Notes under the pieces: generated by a model
The model's database searches: none
What the model saw: the letters and a program-made list of their open reading frames with translations, nothing else
What the model was told of the DNA's origin: nothing
From: Nyssa sinensis
Lineage: Eukaryota; Streptophyta; Magnoliopsida; Cornales; Nyssaceae
Direction of reading: 5' to 3'
DNA length: 64,000 bases
NCBI GenBank assembly: GCA_008638375.1
Contig: CM018052.1
Span: 26,443,071-26,507,070, forward strand
Shown here: one piece after another, positions 12,101-22,869 of the stretch
Layout of the letters: every line of letters starts with the position of its first letter
Position numbering within the stretch: the first letter of the stretch is position 1
Translations under genes and position numbers: made by a program

Positions 12101-15100
12101 TTATTAGTAGTATAAAAGGTAGTTATAATAAATCAGGGGAAAAAATCTTCCATTTACTGCAAGAGATAATGTTCAACAACCTAACAAATGAAAATATACC
12201 CAAAACATTTTGTTTGGTTAAAAACTAGAATCCTCCATTTGCACTTTATTTATGCCCAAGCACACTATTAAGTGCAATGATATCTTCCAAGTATAGAACA
12301 GCAAACCTTCTAACTAAGACAAATTAATAATTCTAACAGTATACTTACTGTTCCAAATCAAAACTCCACTCAAAACGTCATTGCACAAAATCATAAAGTT
12401 CATAACCAGACATAATCGTCTTGCCATACATCACTAAATCATCTTCTTTTGGGGAGCTAAATGGCATTAGTCCCACAAACTAGTAAAACTGAAGCTGTAG
12501 ATTTCGAAGAGCTCTTTTGATCAGCATTAATCATGGTAAGAAGACATCCAAGTATAAAATGGTTTTTTAAGAGTCAACCGCATCATTTCAGGATTGTTTT
12601 CCACGACATGATAAAAGACAGAAACTAAATCCAACAAACATTAGTTTACCAATTCTCTAAGCTGATAAAGGTGATGAGATCAATACAACAAACTCAATTG
12701 GACACCTATTTGACCACTAATCACTAACCTAAATGCCTTTGAAAAGAAAAATGATGATGATGCCAACATCTAAATAATGGAGTTATATCAACATCTAAAA
12801 TATGGATTGAATGTTTAATGAGGAATTAGACACAGTTGAATGAACTTCCTTTCGTATTCAAAGTTCAAACAAATCAATAATTTATCAGACTGACTGCACA
12901 TATCCATGTATGTTGAGTGTTTGTATGCATGCATTGATTTGACAGCTTGAAACTGTCAAACAAACTTCATCATTCATATTTAAAGAAATCATAAATTTCT
13001 CAGTATTGTGTAAAAGTATATTGATATATGTATGCATTACGTTTGTCTGCGTATGTACACGCATCTGCATTGACCTTTCCAATCTATATCTATATGCTAA
13101 ACCTAGTCCTTAAATGGAAGTGAAACACAGTTAATTTTTTCGATTGCCTTCGTCTTTCAAGAAACTGCAATCATTACTCTCTCTCTACAACTGTCAATTT
13201 CTTATGTGCTCTTCAATGAAATTGCTTATCCTTACCGTATTGTCTTTATAACTTTCTATAACTTGCTTTAAATGTATACATGTTATGTCATGATCAGCAT
13301 AATTCTAATTCAAAACAAATGATTTGCAAACAAAATTTCAACACACAGAAATTCAGACTAGTGGTAAGAGTATGAGATACTTTCATAAATATATTAATTA
13401 CTTATCAAAATAAATAAATTCAAGTAAAATAATTGTCATTTTTTTTGGAAACGATAGAAAATGAGCCATGTTTCGCATGGAATGTTTTTTTAGGACAACT
13501 TCTAAAGCATTAGTTTAGTTCAAAATTTTCAAATTGATATTGCAATTGCAATTTTTATCTTACATGCAAAGTAAAGCACATAAAAAAACATTAATGCATG
13601 CAAATACTAGGCCTTACTTCAGCTCCATTTTCAGTTTAATCTTCAAAATGTATTCCAAATTCACAAAAATATTCTACTCAGATCATAAGAGAATTTGAAA
13701 ACCATACAGTGGTGCAAGAAAGAATGGTACAGGCTCTCTTCTGAAGGATTGATGGGGAATTCCAGGCAAATTACAACTTATGCTGATGTAAACCGGCTTG
13801 CTTTCCTTTAAAGCGGTTGAAATCGCAGTGTCAATCAGCTCGTGCGCATCATCCAAATTATTCACCACCGCCTGTCACATTATCACACCACCACATCCAA
13901 TAAACAACAAATCATCAAACTCAAAAAAAAAAATGCAAATAAATAGAATTTTCAAACAATTCACCCAAAAAAAGATATTATAGCTAGTGTAAAATGGAGC
14001 AACTCCAACCATACTCCCTAAATTTTCACCATATTTTATCTAAAATGCTTATAAAGCTAATTTAGGGAGCCACTTTTCAAAGGGCTCCTCCAATGATTCT
14101 CTCTATTTTAGCTAATTTTGAAATATTTTAATTAATTTCTTAAATTTAAACTATCACAATTTGAATTTATTTTAAAGGCTATTTTTTAACAAATTTTTTC
14201 AATTATCACTTTTTAATGACTATTTTTAAATGGCCATTCTTTAACAATTAGTTTTTAACAGTCAACTTTTTAAACAAAAATTCTCAATTTAAATTTAGCA
14301 CCCATTTGACTTATTTAAAACTCAACAAAATAAGAATTTAATTAAGATAAAATATAAAAAGTTAGACTAGTCAAATGTCTTCATACTTTTAAACTACATT
14401 AAAAAAAATACATTTAATCAATTTATATAAATAAGTTTTTTAAAAACTATCATATTAAAATATTCATTTAATCAATATAGGGCGTCTTCTTTCTCATCTC
14501 TCTCTCCTCACTTGTAGGGAGTGAACACCAATCTCCAAGAGGCTCCCTATTTGGAGTTCTTAGCCAATTTAGGGAACAAATCTTAAAACACATGCTTTAA
14601 CCACACTCCTTATCCCCCTCCTAAAATAGGGAATGGCCTTTTGGCTCCCTACAAGTGAGGAGAGAGATGAGAGAGAAGACTCCCTAAATTGATTAAATTA
14701 ATATTTTAAAGTGGTAGTTTTCTAAAATTCTATTTATATAAATTGATTAAATGTATTTTTTTAATGTGGTTTAGAAGTACGTAGAAGACATTTTTTTTCC
14801 AAAATATGTAGAAGACATGTGATTAGTCTTTTTTAATATTTTTCTCTTAATTAAATTTTTATTTAATATTTTGTTAAGTTTTAAATAAGTTAAATGGGTG
14901 CTAAATTTAAATTGAGAATTTTTGTTAAAAAATTACCCGTTAAAAATTAGCCATTAAAAAATAGTCATTAAAAAATTGCCGTTAATAAGTGACTGTGGTA
15001 AAAAGCCGTTGAAATAAATTCAAATTGTGATTGTTTAAATTTAAGAAATTAATAAAAAAAATTCAAAGTTAGTTAAAATAGGGAGAATGGTTGGAATAAC

Positions 15101-18100
15101 CTATTGAAAAGTGGCTCCCTAAATTAACTTTATAGCCATTTTAGATAAAATAAAGCGAAAATATGGAGAGTGTGGTTGGAGTGGCTCTATTTGAGCTTTT
15201 CCTACTTTAGGAGCAAGATGGGGAGCCCTATTGAATCTTGAATTTTTTGAACTTGTTCCCTAAAATGACTTAGGAGCTCTTTTATGCACACCAAATATCA
15301 CATTGTTCAATGTAGGGTAGTGATGTAGTGGTCTCATCCCCAAAGTCAAAGTGTGCGTGTGAAGAGAGATGGTTGGAACTTCACATCATTGCTTAGCTTA
15401 TGGTGGGTACCTTTTTATTTTCTCTAAAATATTTTCTTTAATATGATATTCTAGCCTGTCATCTGCATTTATTTGATGTTATATATATTTATAACTTAAA
15501 GTTCTTACTTTCATCAAAATTATCAATTTGTAATGTTATATGCCATTCATGTGCATTTATTTGATGTTATATATATCTATATATATATATAGAAAACTTA
15601 AAGTTCTTACTTTTCATAAAAATTATCAATTTGTAATGTTATATGCCGTGTAATTTTACATATATATACACTAAATAATGAGATTGATATGGTGTATATC
15701 TACATAACATTACTATTTACCATGAATTGATGCAAAAATCTACAACACAATTCATTAAAACTAAAAATACAAGAATTCTAACAATGATAAGTAACTTAAA
15801 TGCCAAATATGGCAAGAACATAGTAGATTTAAAAAAGGCAACCAACAAGGCTATGGCGCAAGCCTGTGACCATAACAATATATATAACATTGGAATCAAA
15901 TCCCATTGTCTACATTTAGAAACATATCCATATATCAATCAGTGTTGTAAAAAGTTTTACTGAAACTCGTCCTGAAGTGAGGCATCCCCAAAACATCTTG
16001 AAGTTTTGAAAAAGTTCAAACTCAAAAGGCATTCACAGGAACAATTGGATTTTTTATAATTTTGGAGGCATTAAAAAATTCAAAAAATAAACCCCAATCT
16101 TTTACAGATTGACAAACAGAAAATGAAAAACCTTAACTCGTTATTTTAGATCAATGGAACCCTTCAACCGAGAGTAATTTATAATCAACAATAAGTTTGA
16201 GTACTTTTATTGAAACTTAACACATTATTAAAGACAGGGGCTTTTCCATAGATGAGTTATGTTCTTCAATGACTTTCATATGATATGATATTTTTTATTT
16301 TCTAAAAAGCACAAGAAAGAGGAAAAATGTTATTTGTGAGTTTTTTTTAATAAATTATTTATAATTAATTTCTTTTAAAAATAGTCAAAATATCTAACAT
16401 TCCCTTCAAATTTTGAAGAGGACTTGAGACTTACATCTCAGCTTGACAACTTAGACTTACAATTCACCTCAAACGCCTTAACTTACATGCTTCCTACTTT
16501 TAAAACACTAAACTCAATTGAACTTTGTCTTTAACTATTTAGTGTCTAACACATGAATCATGTTTGATCAAGAGCGACCACATGGTACTGTATGTTTTAA
16601 CAGAAAATATATATATGTATTATACATGTATATTACGGTCTAAAAGTAGGGTTAGGGGTTTCCTTTTTTCCTTGTCTCCTTTTTTCCCTGTTTCCTTTTC
16701 TTTGCATTCCTTGTATGTCCTTTCTGCTCCTGTATACAAAGGGGTCTCCCCTTGTAATATTGACACACAAGATATATACACACATATATTTCATTCGTTT
16801 CTCTCATCTCTGTCAACATGGTATCAGAGCCATCTTGATCACCATCCACTCAAGCTCATTGTTCTGATCTGGTCTGGTTGAGTCTAGTAGTTTGCTGTCT
16901 CAAATTTTTCTTTTTCCTTTCTCATCTCTCTCATCCACGCCGTCCGCAGCAGATCCACATCACAGCAGCTACTTGGTTGTCGCCTATCATCATCACAGCA
17001 GCTATTCCAATCAGCGCCTGCAAAATCAATGAATCAATCCCTGCATCTCCATTGACCGGTCCTATCCACGGCCGCTCATCATCACAGCAGCTATTCCATC
17101 AGCCTCTGTTTTGCTGATATCGGCATCCATCCCACGCGTCCCACCCCTTGCCACCTCACACATCTCCGAATCCCTCCCACGCTGCTCCCTCTGGTTTGCT
17201 CATCTCCGAATCCCTCCCACAAAGCTGCTCCAACAGTCCACACCCTTGCCACCTCCCACAAAGCTGTTCGTCCAATCCTCACATTGCTGGGTCACCAACC
17301 GCAACCTCCCCAACTGCTTCTGATCTCAGCCTCTTTCACCGTCACCGATCAGCAGCTCGTCCCCATCCTCATCACTGTATATCAGCCCCCACTGAGAACC
17401 CCACTGCGACCCCGCTGCGAACCCCCGTACTTGGCCACGATATCCACAAGATCATCATCAAGTCCCAAATTTTCAGATTTTCATCAGTTCTACACTATGG
17501 ACCGTCTTGATGCTTCCCATCCAATCAACCTCACTCTTGACGGCTCAAACTACATTCCCTGGTCTCAAGCAATGTCTAGTTTTCTGCGAGGACGCAAGTT
17601 ATGGCGCTATCTCACTGGCCATATCCCTGAGCCTCAGCAAGGCAAGGAAGAATTTGATAAAAAATTTTAGGAAAAACTTGAAGATTGGGATAGCAAGAAT
17701 CATCAAATAATCATGTGGTTTCGTAATACCACTATCGCTTCCATTAGTCTTCAATTTGGATGTTTCACCACCGCTAAATCAGTTTGGGACTTTCTCGCAG
17801 CCCGCTACACCACAGCTGACCTTGCTCACCAATACCAGCTTCTCACCACTCTTCATCGTACGCGCCAGGAATCTGGCCAGTCCATTAATGATTTTTTTCT
17901 CAAATGTACCGGCTTTGGAATCAATTGACACCCTCTGAACCTCTATGGCGTTATCCTCATGATGCTGAGCAATTTGCCCTTCATCATGATCACCAGCGAC
18001 TGATCCATTTTTCGATGGCGCTCAACGATCACTTTGAACCTGTTCGAGCATCTCTACTTCATCGACATCCTCTTCCCACGCTTGAGCAAGCTATCTCTGA

Positions 18101-21100
18101 ACTTCTTTCTAAAGAAACTCGTCTTGGCCTTTTGAAGAGCGCCTCTACTAACACGGTTCTTGCCACCTTTCGGCCTCCCCCACCCAAAGACAGTCAATCT
18201 AACTAGAAGCTTTGTAAGTACTGTAATCCTCAGGACATTTCTTATTACACTGTCCTTCCCGACAATGTAAGTTCTGTCACAAGTTCAGACCTGGTCATTA
18301 TCAGAACGACTGTTTCAAAAATCCTAATCGCCAAGCAAGCAACCATTGGCAAGCGGGAAAATCTGGCAACCAATCTAACTTTGGGTCTACTGCTGCTGCC
18401 ACCACTGCTATTGCTGACACCTCCCCCACCCCTGCTTTTCCCTCATTCTCTGTTACTGACCATGAAGCAATCCTTAAACAGGTTCTTGGTTCTTCACCTT
18501 CCGCCGCTATGTCCGCCACCTCTGGTAAGACCTCTTGGTACTTTGATTCTGCTTGTTGTACTCATATGACTTCAGACTCTAGTATCTTCTCTCCTCACTC
18601 CTTTGGTTCTCATATTCCTCCCATTCGCACTGCAGATGGCTCGCATATCTCTGTTAGTCACATTGGAGAAGTCTCTACCCTCCATATCTTTCTCCCTCAT
18701 TCCTATCTCATCCCCAAACTTGCATTGAATCCCATCTCTGTGGGTCAATTATGTGATCTTGGACTTACAGTTACTTTTTCCCCTTCTGGTTGTTATGTGC
18801 AGGATCCGTAGACGGGAAAGACCATTGGGATAGGCCGTAAGGTTGGGCGTTTGTTCGAGCTCATTCATCTCCGCATCCCTACTCAGCCCACCACTCCTCC
18901 TTTGTCCACTGCTTCGGCCTCCACTATGTCTCCTACCAAGCTGTGGCACTCTCATTTATGTCATCTCTCTTTTGAGCGTTTGCAAACTTTAGCATCTAGT
19001 GGGTTGTTAGGTTCAATTACACTTGATCACATTGACTGTATGTCTTGTCAACTTGCCAAACAACCTGCTTTGTCTTTCAATAAAAGTCTTTCTGTTTCCA
19101 TTGCTCCATTTGATTTAGTTCATTCTGATGTTTGGGGACCTGCTCCTCATCCCACAATGGGAGGATCCACGTATTTTGTCATTTTCATTGATGATTACTC
19201 TCGCTTCACATGGCTATATCTCATGAAAAAACGCTCAAAGTTACCCCAAATCTACTTGGATTTTGCTCATATGATTCAAACTCAGTTTTCTCGCTCTGTC
19301 AAAATTTTTTGCGCTGACAATGCAATGGAATATAAAGACAGTAGTTTTCTAAACACCCTTCGTCAACATCGTACCCTTCCTCATCGTTCTTGTCCTGGTA
19401 CATCTCAACAAAATGGTCATGCCAAACGCAAACAGACATATTCTAGACACTGTTCGGGCCCTTCTTATTTCCTCTTCTTGTCCTGAACGCTTTTGAGGTG
19501 AGGCTGCCCTCACTGCTCTTTATACCATCAATCGCCTTCCTTCTCCGGTTACCAACAACCAGTCACCATATGAACGCCTTTATGGAATGCCTCCTGATTA
19601 TAGCCTTCTTCGGGTGTTTGGTTGCACTTGTTTTGTCTTACTCCAACCCCATGAACGCACCAAATTGAAACCTCAGGCTCGTCTTTGTTGTTTCTTGGGT
19701 TATGGAATTGAGCACAAAGGCTATCGGTGTTGGGATCCATACGCCAAGAGACTCCATATTTCTCGTCATGTCATCTTTTGGGAACACAAAATGTTCTCCT
19801 CTCTCTCTTCCTTTCACTTATCTTGTCCATCCCCTCCTTCCTTCTTTACCGATTCCTCTATTGAGTTGTTTCCCGATGAGTCTCTTGACCCTTCCCCTGC
19901 GGTCCCTCCTGAGTCCTCCACTTCGTCTACTGATCCTACCGCTACTCTTGCTCCATCACCATCGCTTGCATCATCGGATATTGCTGCTCCTGATCTACCC
20001 CTTCATCGTTCCTCACAGGTAAGAGAACCACCTATCCATCTTCGTGAATATCATTGTTTTTCCACTATTCTCTCTCATCATGAGCCTCACTCTTATCGTG
20101 AGGCAAGCTCTAACCCTCTTTGGCAGCATGCTATGACTGAAGAATTACAAGTCCTTGAGAAAACACATACTTGGGACTTAGTTGATCTTCCTCCAGGGAA
20201 AAATGCAATGGGCAACAAATGGGTTTACAAAATCAAAACCCGCTCCGACGGTTCCATTGAATGGTACAAGGCTCGTCTCGTCGCTAAGGGATTTCAACAG
20301 GAATATGGAATTGATTATGAGGAGACCTTTGCCCCTGTTGCCCGCCTCACATCTGTTCGTAGTTTGCTTGCCATTGATGCTGTTTGCAAATGGAAGTTGT
20401 TTCAGATGGATGTTAAAAATGCATTCTTGAATGGCGACCTTCAAGAAGAAGTTTTTATGCAACCCCTTCTTGGCTATGTCCACCCTCTTCACAAGGTTTG
20501 TAAACTTCACCAAACTCTTTATGGCCTTAAGCAGGCTCCTCGCGCTTGGTTTGCCAAGTTCAGCTCAGTTATTAGTGGATTTGGATTCACTTCTAGTCCG
20601 CATGATTCTGCCCTCTTCATCCGTAAGACTGACCATGGCTTTATTCTCTTACGTGTTTATGTTGACGACATGATCATCACTGGAGATGACCTTACTGGCA
20701 TTACTAATCTCAAATGATTTCTCAGTCAACATTTTGAGATAAAGGATCTTGGCTCTCTCAATTATTTTCTCGGTTTTGAGATCGCTTCTGACTCAAATGG
20801 CTATTATCTCTCTCAAGCCAAGTATGCCTCTAATATTCTTGCCTGCGCAAGGCTCACTGATAGTAAGACGGCTCCTACACTACTTGAGCTCAATATTCGA
20901 CTCACTCCATTGGATGGCCCCTCGCTACCCGATAAAACTTTGTATTGCCAATTGGTTGGGAGTCTTGTCTACCTTACGGTTACTTGACCTGACATTGCTC
21001 ATGTTGTTCATCTTGTGAGTCAGTTCCTGTCTGCTCCTCGCTATACTAATTATACTGCAGTTCTTCGCTACGTTAAGGGCACTCTCTTCCATGGTCTTCA

Positions 21101-22562
21101 TTTTTCAGCTCATTCTTCTCTTGACTTACGTACTTATTCTGATGCTGATTAGGCCGGTGATCCTATTGATTGTCGTTCCACCACAGGCTTTTGCTTCTTC
21201 CTTGGTGATTCTCTCATCTCTTGGTGCAGCAAGAAACAAATTGTCACTGCCCGCTCTAGCACTGAAGCAGAATATTGTACCCTTGCCGATGCCACTCAAG
21301 AGCTCATCTGACTTCGTTGGCTTCTTGAAGACATGGGTTTGACCCACGCCTCTGCTACCCCTCTTCATTGTGACAATCAGAGTGCTATCCAAATTGTCCA
21401 CAATGACGTCTTTTATGAATGTACCAAACACATTGAGATCGACTATCATTTCGTTCGCCAGCACCTTCATCATGGTACTGTTCATCTCCTTCCGGTTTCC
21501 TCTGCTGACCAAGTTGCCGATATCTTCACTAAAGCTCACCCTCCTGAACGCCTTCACTATTTAGTTTCCAAATTCAAGCTAGTTTCGGTTTTCCCATCTT
21601 AAGTTTGAGGGGGGTGTTAACTATATGTATTATATATGTATTATACATGTATATTATGGTCTATAAGTAGGGTTAGGGTTCCTTTTTTTCTTGTTTTCTT
21701 TTTTCCCTATTTCCTTTTCTTTGCCTTCCTTGTATGTCTTTTCTACTCTCGTATATAAAGGGGTCTCCCCTCGTAATATTGACACACAAGATATATATAT
21801 ATATATACATATATATTTCATTCGTTTCTCTCATCTCAGTCAACAATATAGTTGATACACCATCTTGGGAAGAATATTTGAGAGAAAATTATCGAGTACT
21901 GTCAATTCAACGGTCATGCAAAACAATGACATTCAGCATTGCTCATGTATGAAATCAAAAATCAAATAGTTAAAATTGGATTCATCAGATTATGTATTTA
22001 GCTCCTTAGTTTATACAAAAATCTGGCCTCCTAAACGCTAAATGTGTGTATGTATACATACCTACGCTACAAGTCTACAACATACCTGAAAACAGGTGAT
22101 TGTCTGAAAGCAACGAAGCTCTTGGCTGAAATCCGGTAAGCCAATCGTGTGGTGAAGAATCCGATTGGTCCCATAATCATTCGAATTGGGCCCACCAGCT
22201 ATACAAATCACCGGCAAGTTCTCACTGTACGCCCCGGCAATCGCGTTCAGAACACTGAGCCCACCGACGGTGAACGTCACGACACATGCACCCACGCCTT
22301 TTGCACGAGCGTACCCGTCGGCGGCATAGCCAGCGTTAAGCTCGTTGCAGCAGCCGATGAGGTTGAGCTCCGGCTCGGCGATCAGGTAATCCAAAAGCGT
22401 CAAATTGAAGTCCCCTGGGACAGAGAAGACGTCCCTCACGCCTATCTGGACAAGCCGCCGAGCCAGGTGCCAGCCGATAGTCCCGCTCGACGAGCCGGGT
22501 GAGATCGGCACCGGAGCTTTGCCGGGGTGTGCCAAGGCGCCGATTTGATTGGCAGCTTCCAT
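6629..22562 (-). CDS. PDC: Pyruvate decarboxylase, 7 exons, 589 aa
   Basis: The enzyme is the thiamine-diphosphate (ThDP) and Mg-dependent cytosolic one that converts pyruvate to acetaldehyde and CO2 in ethanolic fermentation, upstream of alcohol dehydrogenase. Exons on the minus strand are 22562-22086, 13871-13708, 11429-10868, 10135-10047, 9448-9331, 7741-7553 and 6799-6629. All introns are GT-AG and the lengths (477, 164, 562, 89, 118, 189, 171 nt) join in frame. Visible landmarks are the ThDP-activating Glu74 in [15 protein letters not shown], the His137-His138 pair, the ThDP/Mg motif GDGSF (465-469) ending at Asn492-Asn493, Glu499 in GGYTIEVE, and the plant C-terminus [14 protein letters not shown]. 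It is slightly shorter than typical plant PDCs (about 600 aa), only at the variable N-terminus. Unusual changes are MPSGKG where MPSAKG is usual and FGWVFM where FGCVLM is usual. No frameshift or stop was seen, so it is probably functional although its introns are full of transposons. Confidence 0.96.
7553..7741 (-). CDS. PDC: PDC exon 6 (residues 471-533)
   Basis: It encodes [13 protein letters not shown], then [20 protein letters not shown] with the Mg-binding Asn pair and Glu499, then [16 protein letters not shown]. The acceptor is ATACAG and the donor GTTAGC follows an AAG codon. The exon is 63 whole codons. Confidence 0.95.
7975..8206 (-). mobile_element. tRNA-derived SINE-like retroposon in PDC intron 5
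   Basis: Read on the minus strand it has a Pol III A-box-like TAGCTCAATTAGT (8200-8188) and, about 32 bp later, a B-box-like AGTTCAAGTCC (8155-8145), the spacing of a tRNA promoter. The head is followed by a non-tRNA body. The 3' boundary and target duplication were not resolved, so the lower end is approximate. Confidence 0.5.
8395..8645 (+). mobile_element. tRNA-derived SINE-like retroposon, opposite orientation
   Basis: A-box-like TAGCTTAGTTGA (8398-8409) is followed about 34 bp later by B-box-like AATTCGAGTC (8443-8452). The body runs through ggttcatgtaggactacc to an AT-rich end near 8640. It is preceded by a segment (8262-8350) resembling the tail side of the 7975-8206 unit in the same plus-strand direction, so the two may descend from one compound insertion. 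Confidence 0.45.
8811..9168. repeat. 172-bp tandem duplication ending in poly-C tracts
   Basis: attgaacactcattacgtt occurs at 8811 and 8983, and about 150 bp downstream match almost base for base. Each copy ends in acgagcccccc followed by a long C-rich tract, the second of which runs on into a 17-A stretch. Few differences between copies suggest a recent duplication, and the C tracts are likely length-variable. Confidence 0.85.
9331..9448 (-). CDS. PDC: PDC exon 5 (residues 431-470)
   Basis: It encodes [18 protein letters not shown] and, at its end, IGDGSFQ, the first half of the ThDP-binding motif. The donor is GTCAGT. The cofactor motif is therefore split by intron 5. Confidence 0.94.
9607..9784 (+). 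mobile_element. Poly-A retroposon (SINE-like) with 20-bp target duplication, PDC intron 4
   Basis: A 178-bp body starts cccggatgtgtggctgagca and ends in an A-run. It is flanked by identical 20-bp direct repeats at 9587-9606 and 9785-9804 (aactaacaat, then tgtttgacca shifted by overlap). A poly-A tail plus a long variable target duplication is the mark of L1-type target-primed insertion. GTGGCTGAGCAG near the head resembles a Pol III A box, but a B box is not convincing. Confidence 0.8.
10047..10135 (-). CDS. PDC: PDC exon 4 (residues 402-431)
   Basis: An 89-nt exon too short for ordinary ORF detection. It encodes [18 protein letters not shown] and the following NCQKL stretch, the start of the PP domain. 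A second AG three bases inside the exon could be used instead of the first and would drop Glu402. The donor is GTAAGC and splits a Gly codon. Confidence 0.93.
10868..11429 (-). CDS. PDC: PDC exon 3 (residues 215-401)
   Basis: This is the longest exon and encodes the central regulatory domain, with [32 protein letters not shown] and [13 protein letters not shown]. The acceptor is CATGCAG and the donor GTTAGC follows a CAG codon. Confidence 0.95.
11430..13707 (-). other. PDC intron 2 (2.3 kb)
   Basis: AT-rich intron without recognisable repeats or genes. Exons 2 and 3 meet across it within one Leu codon. Confidence 0.8.
13708..13871 (-). CDS. PDC: PDC exon 2 (residues 160-214)
   Basis: The acceptor TGACAG precedes GCGGTGGTGAATAAT ([14 protein letters not shown]), which continues exon 1 exactly. 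The exon ends two bases into a Leu codon at donor GTATGG; the next exon supplies the third base. Confidence 0.93.
13997..15186. mobile_element. 1.2-kb foldback (long-TIR) element in PDC intron 1
   Basis: The left tip GAGCAACTCCAACCATACTC is matched inverted by GAGCCACTCCAACCACACTC at the right end. Inverted similarity continues nearly to the centre: tctctctcctcacttgtagg at 14497 pairs with the cctacaagtgaggagagaga stretch near 14648. The spacer is only about 125 bp, so the arms are about 530 bp each. There is no coding region. No convincing target duplication was seen, so the superfamily is open. Confidence 0.75.
16593..16818 (+). repeat. 5' LTR of the copia element in PDC intron 1
   Basis: It begins TGTTTTAAC and ends TCTGTCAACA. 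It contains a TATA-like GTATACAAAGG near 16732 and a pyrimidine-rich stretch, and is followed directly by the primer-binding site. Confidence 0.9.
17497..21602 (+). pseudogene. Copia gag-pol remnant
   Basis: Gag begins at ATG 17497 and is cut by TAG at 17668 and a later stop and frameshift near 17926. A zinc knuckle of CX2C type with HX4C lies at 18266-18313. Protease shows the [10 protein letters not shown] motif near 18541. Integrase (18940-19450) has the HHCC-like region, HSDVWGP and ADNAMEY, but its catalytic Glu is a Lys codon (19424-19426). The long frame 19587-20717 holds the rest of integrase and reverse transcriptase with YVDD at 20658-20669. RNase H follows to 21602 with further stops, for example TAG at 21150-21152. 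This copy cannot make a full polyprotein. Confidence 0.93.
21615..21845 (+). repeat. 3' LTR of the copia element in PDC intron 1
   Basis: It begins TGTTAACTATATG after the polypurine tract AGTTTGAGGGGGG and ends CAGTCAACA. The promoter box reads GTATATAAAGG here, better than the 5' copy. Differences from the 5' LTR include a longer (TA)n tract. Confidence 0.9.
22086..22562 (-). CDS. PDC: PDC exon 1 (residues 1-159)
   Basis: The start is the ATG at 22562. The open frame continues upstream to 22652 but leaves family similarity there, and the start falls just ahead of a variable N-terminal tail. The exon encodes the PYR domain that contacts Th[16 protein letters not shown], Glu74, and the HHTIGLPDF segment. 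It ends with CAG before donor GTATGT. Confidence 0.95.
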
Positions 22563-22694
22563 TTTCCTTCTTTTTCTTTGTCGAAGTGAAATTCTATGAA
22601 TGATCAAATCTATAATGACAACACCAAGGAGAGCAAACCCACTACATAACATTCAACGCAACCATTCTTGGGTCTAGTGCTGGTATTGGTGGCG

Positions 22695-22703
22695 TTATAT
22701 ATA
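22695..22703 (-). promoter_or_regulatory. Probable PDC TATA box
   Basis: TATATATAA lies about 135 bp before the ATG on the minus strand, which predicts a 5' leader of roughly 100 nt. It is the only good TATA motif close to the start codon. Confidence 0.6.
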
Positions 22704-22756
22704 GGTTTTGTTAGTGGGAAAAGAGGGCAGAGACACGTTTACAGTGGGGTTCTAGG

Positions 22757-22847
22757 AAAACCATGGGCTATATGGAGATGAGAAGTGATGGGCAAGAAAA
22801 ACAAAGTTGGGATTTTGGCTGATTTTGATCGTTCAAATGGTGGTTTT
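22757..22847. promoter_or_regulatory. Candidate anaerobic-response motifs upstream of PDC
   Basis: TGGTTTT occurs on the minus strand at 22757-22763 and on the plus strand at 22841-22847, within 290 bp of the start codon. TGGTTT is the core of the anaerobic response element known from hypoxia-induced plant fermentation genes. A 6-bp core occurs often by chance, so this is suggestive only. Confidence 0.35.
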
Positions 22848-22869
22848 GATGTATGATGTTTGATAATTG

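Larger units (their letters stand above)
16593..21845 (+). mobile_element. Ty1/copia LTR retrotransposon, complete in outline but decayed
   Basis: Two LTRs (16593-16818 and 21615-21845) bracket an internal region with primer-binding site TGGTATCAGAGCC (16819-16831, matching initiator-Met tRNA) and polypurine tract at 21602-21614. Domain order is gag, protease, integrase, reverse transcriptase, RNase H, which is copia order. Several stops, frameshifts and a lost integrase catalytic residue make it non-autonomous. The LTRs differ at roughly twenty positions by eye, so the insertion is old. Its orientation is opposite to the host gene. No perfect target duplication: ctgta on the left and atata on the right share three of five bases. 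Confidence 0.93.
13872..22085 (-). other. PDC intron 1 (8.2 kb), host of two large insertions
   Basis: Intron 1 is expanded by a foldback element at 13997-15186 and a copia retrotransposon at 16593-21845. Between them 15465-15647 carries an 88-bp tandem duplication (gcatttatttgatgttatat at 15465 and 15553). The remaining sequence is AT-rich and has no gene signal. Confidence 0.85.

Noticed and set aside
17091..17510. Overlapping Pro/Ser-rich frames before copia gag
   Set aside because: They lie in the untranslated leader of the retrotransposon and match no domain.
16593..21845. An intact, active copia element
   Set aside because: Multiple stops, frameshifts, a lost integrase Glu, and LTRs with about twenty differences.
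16588..21850. Exact target duplication around the intron-1 copia element
   Set aside because: ctgta and atata match at only three of five positions, so it is not counted as evidence.
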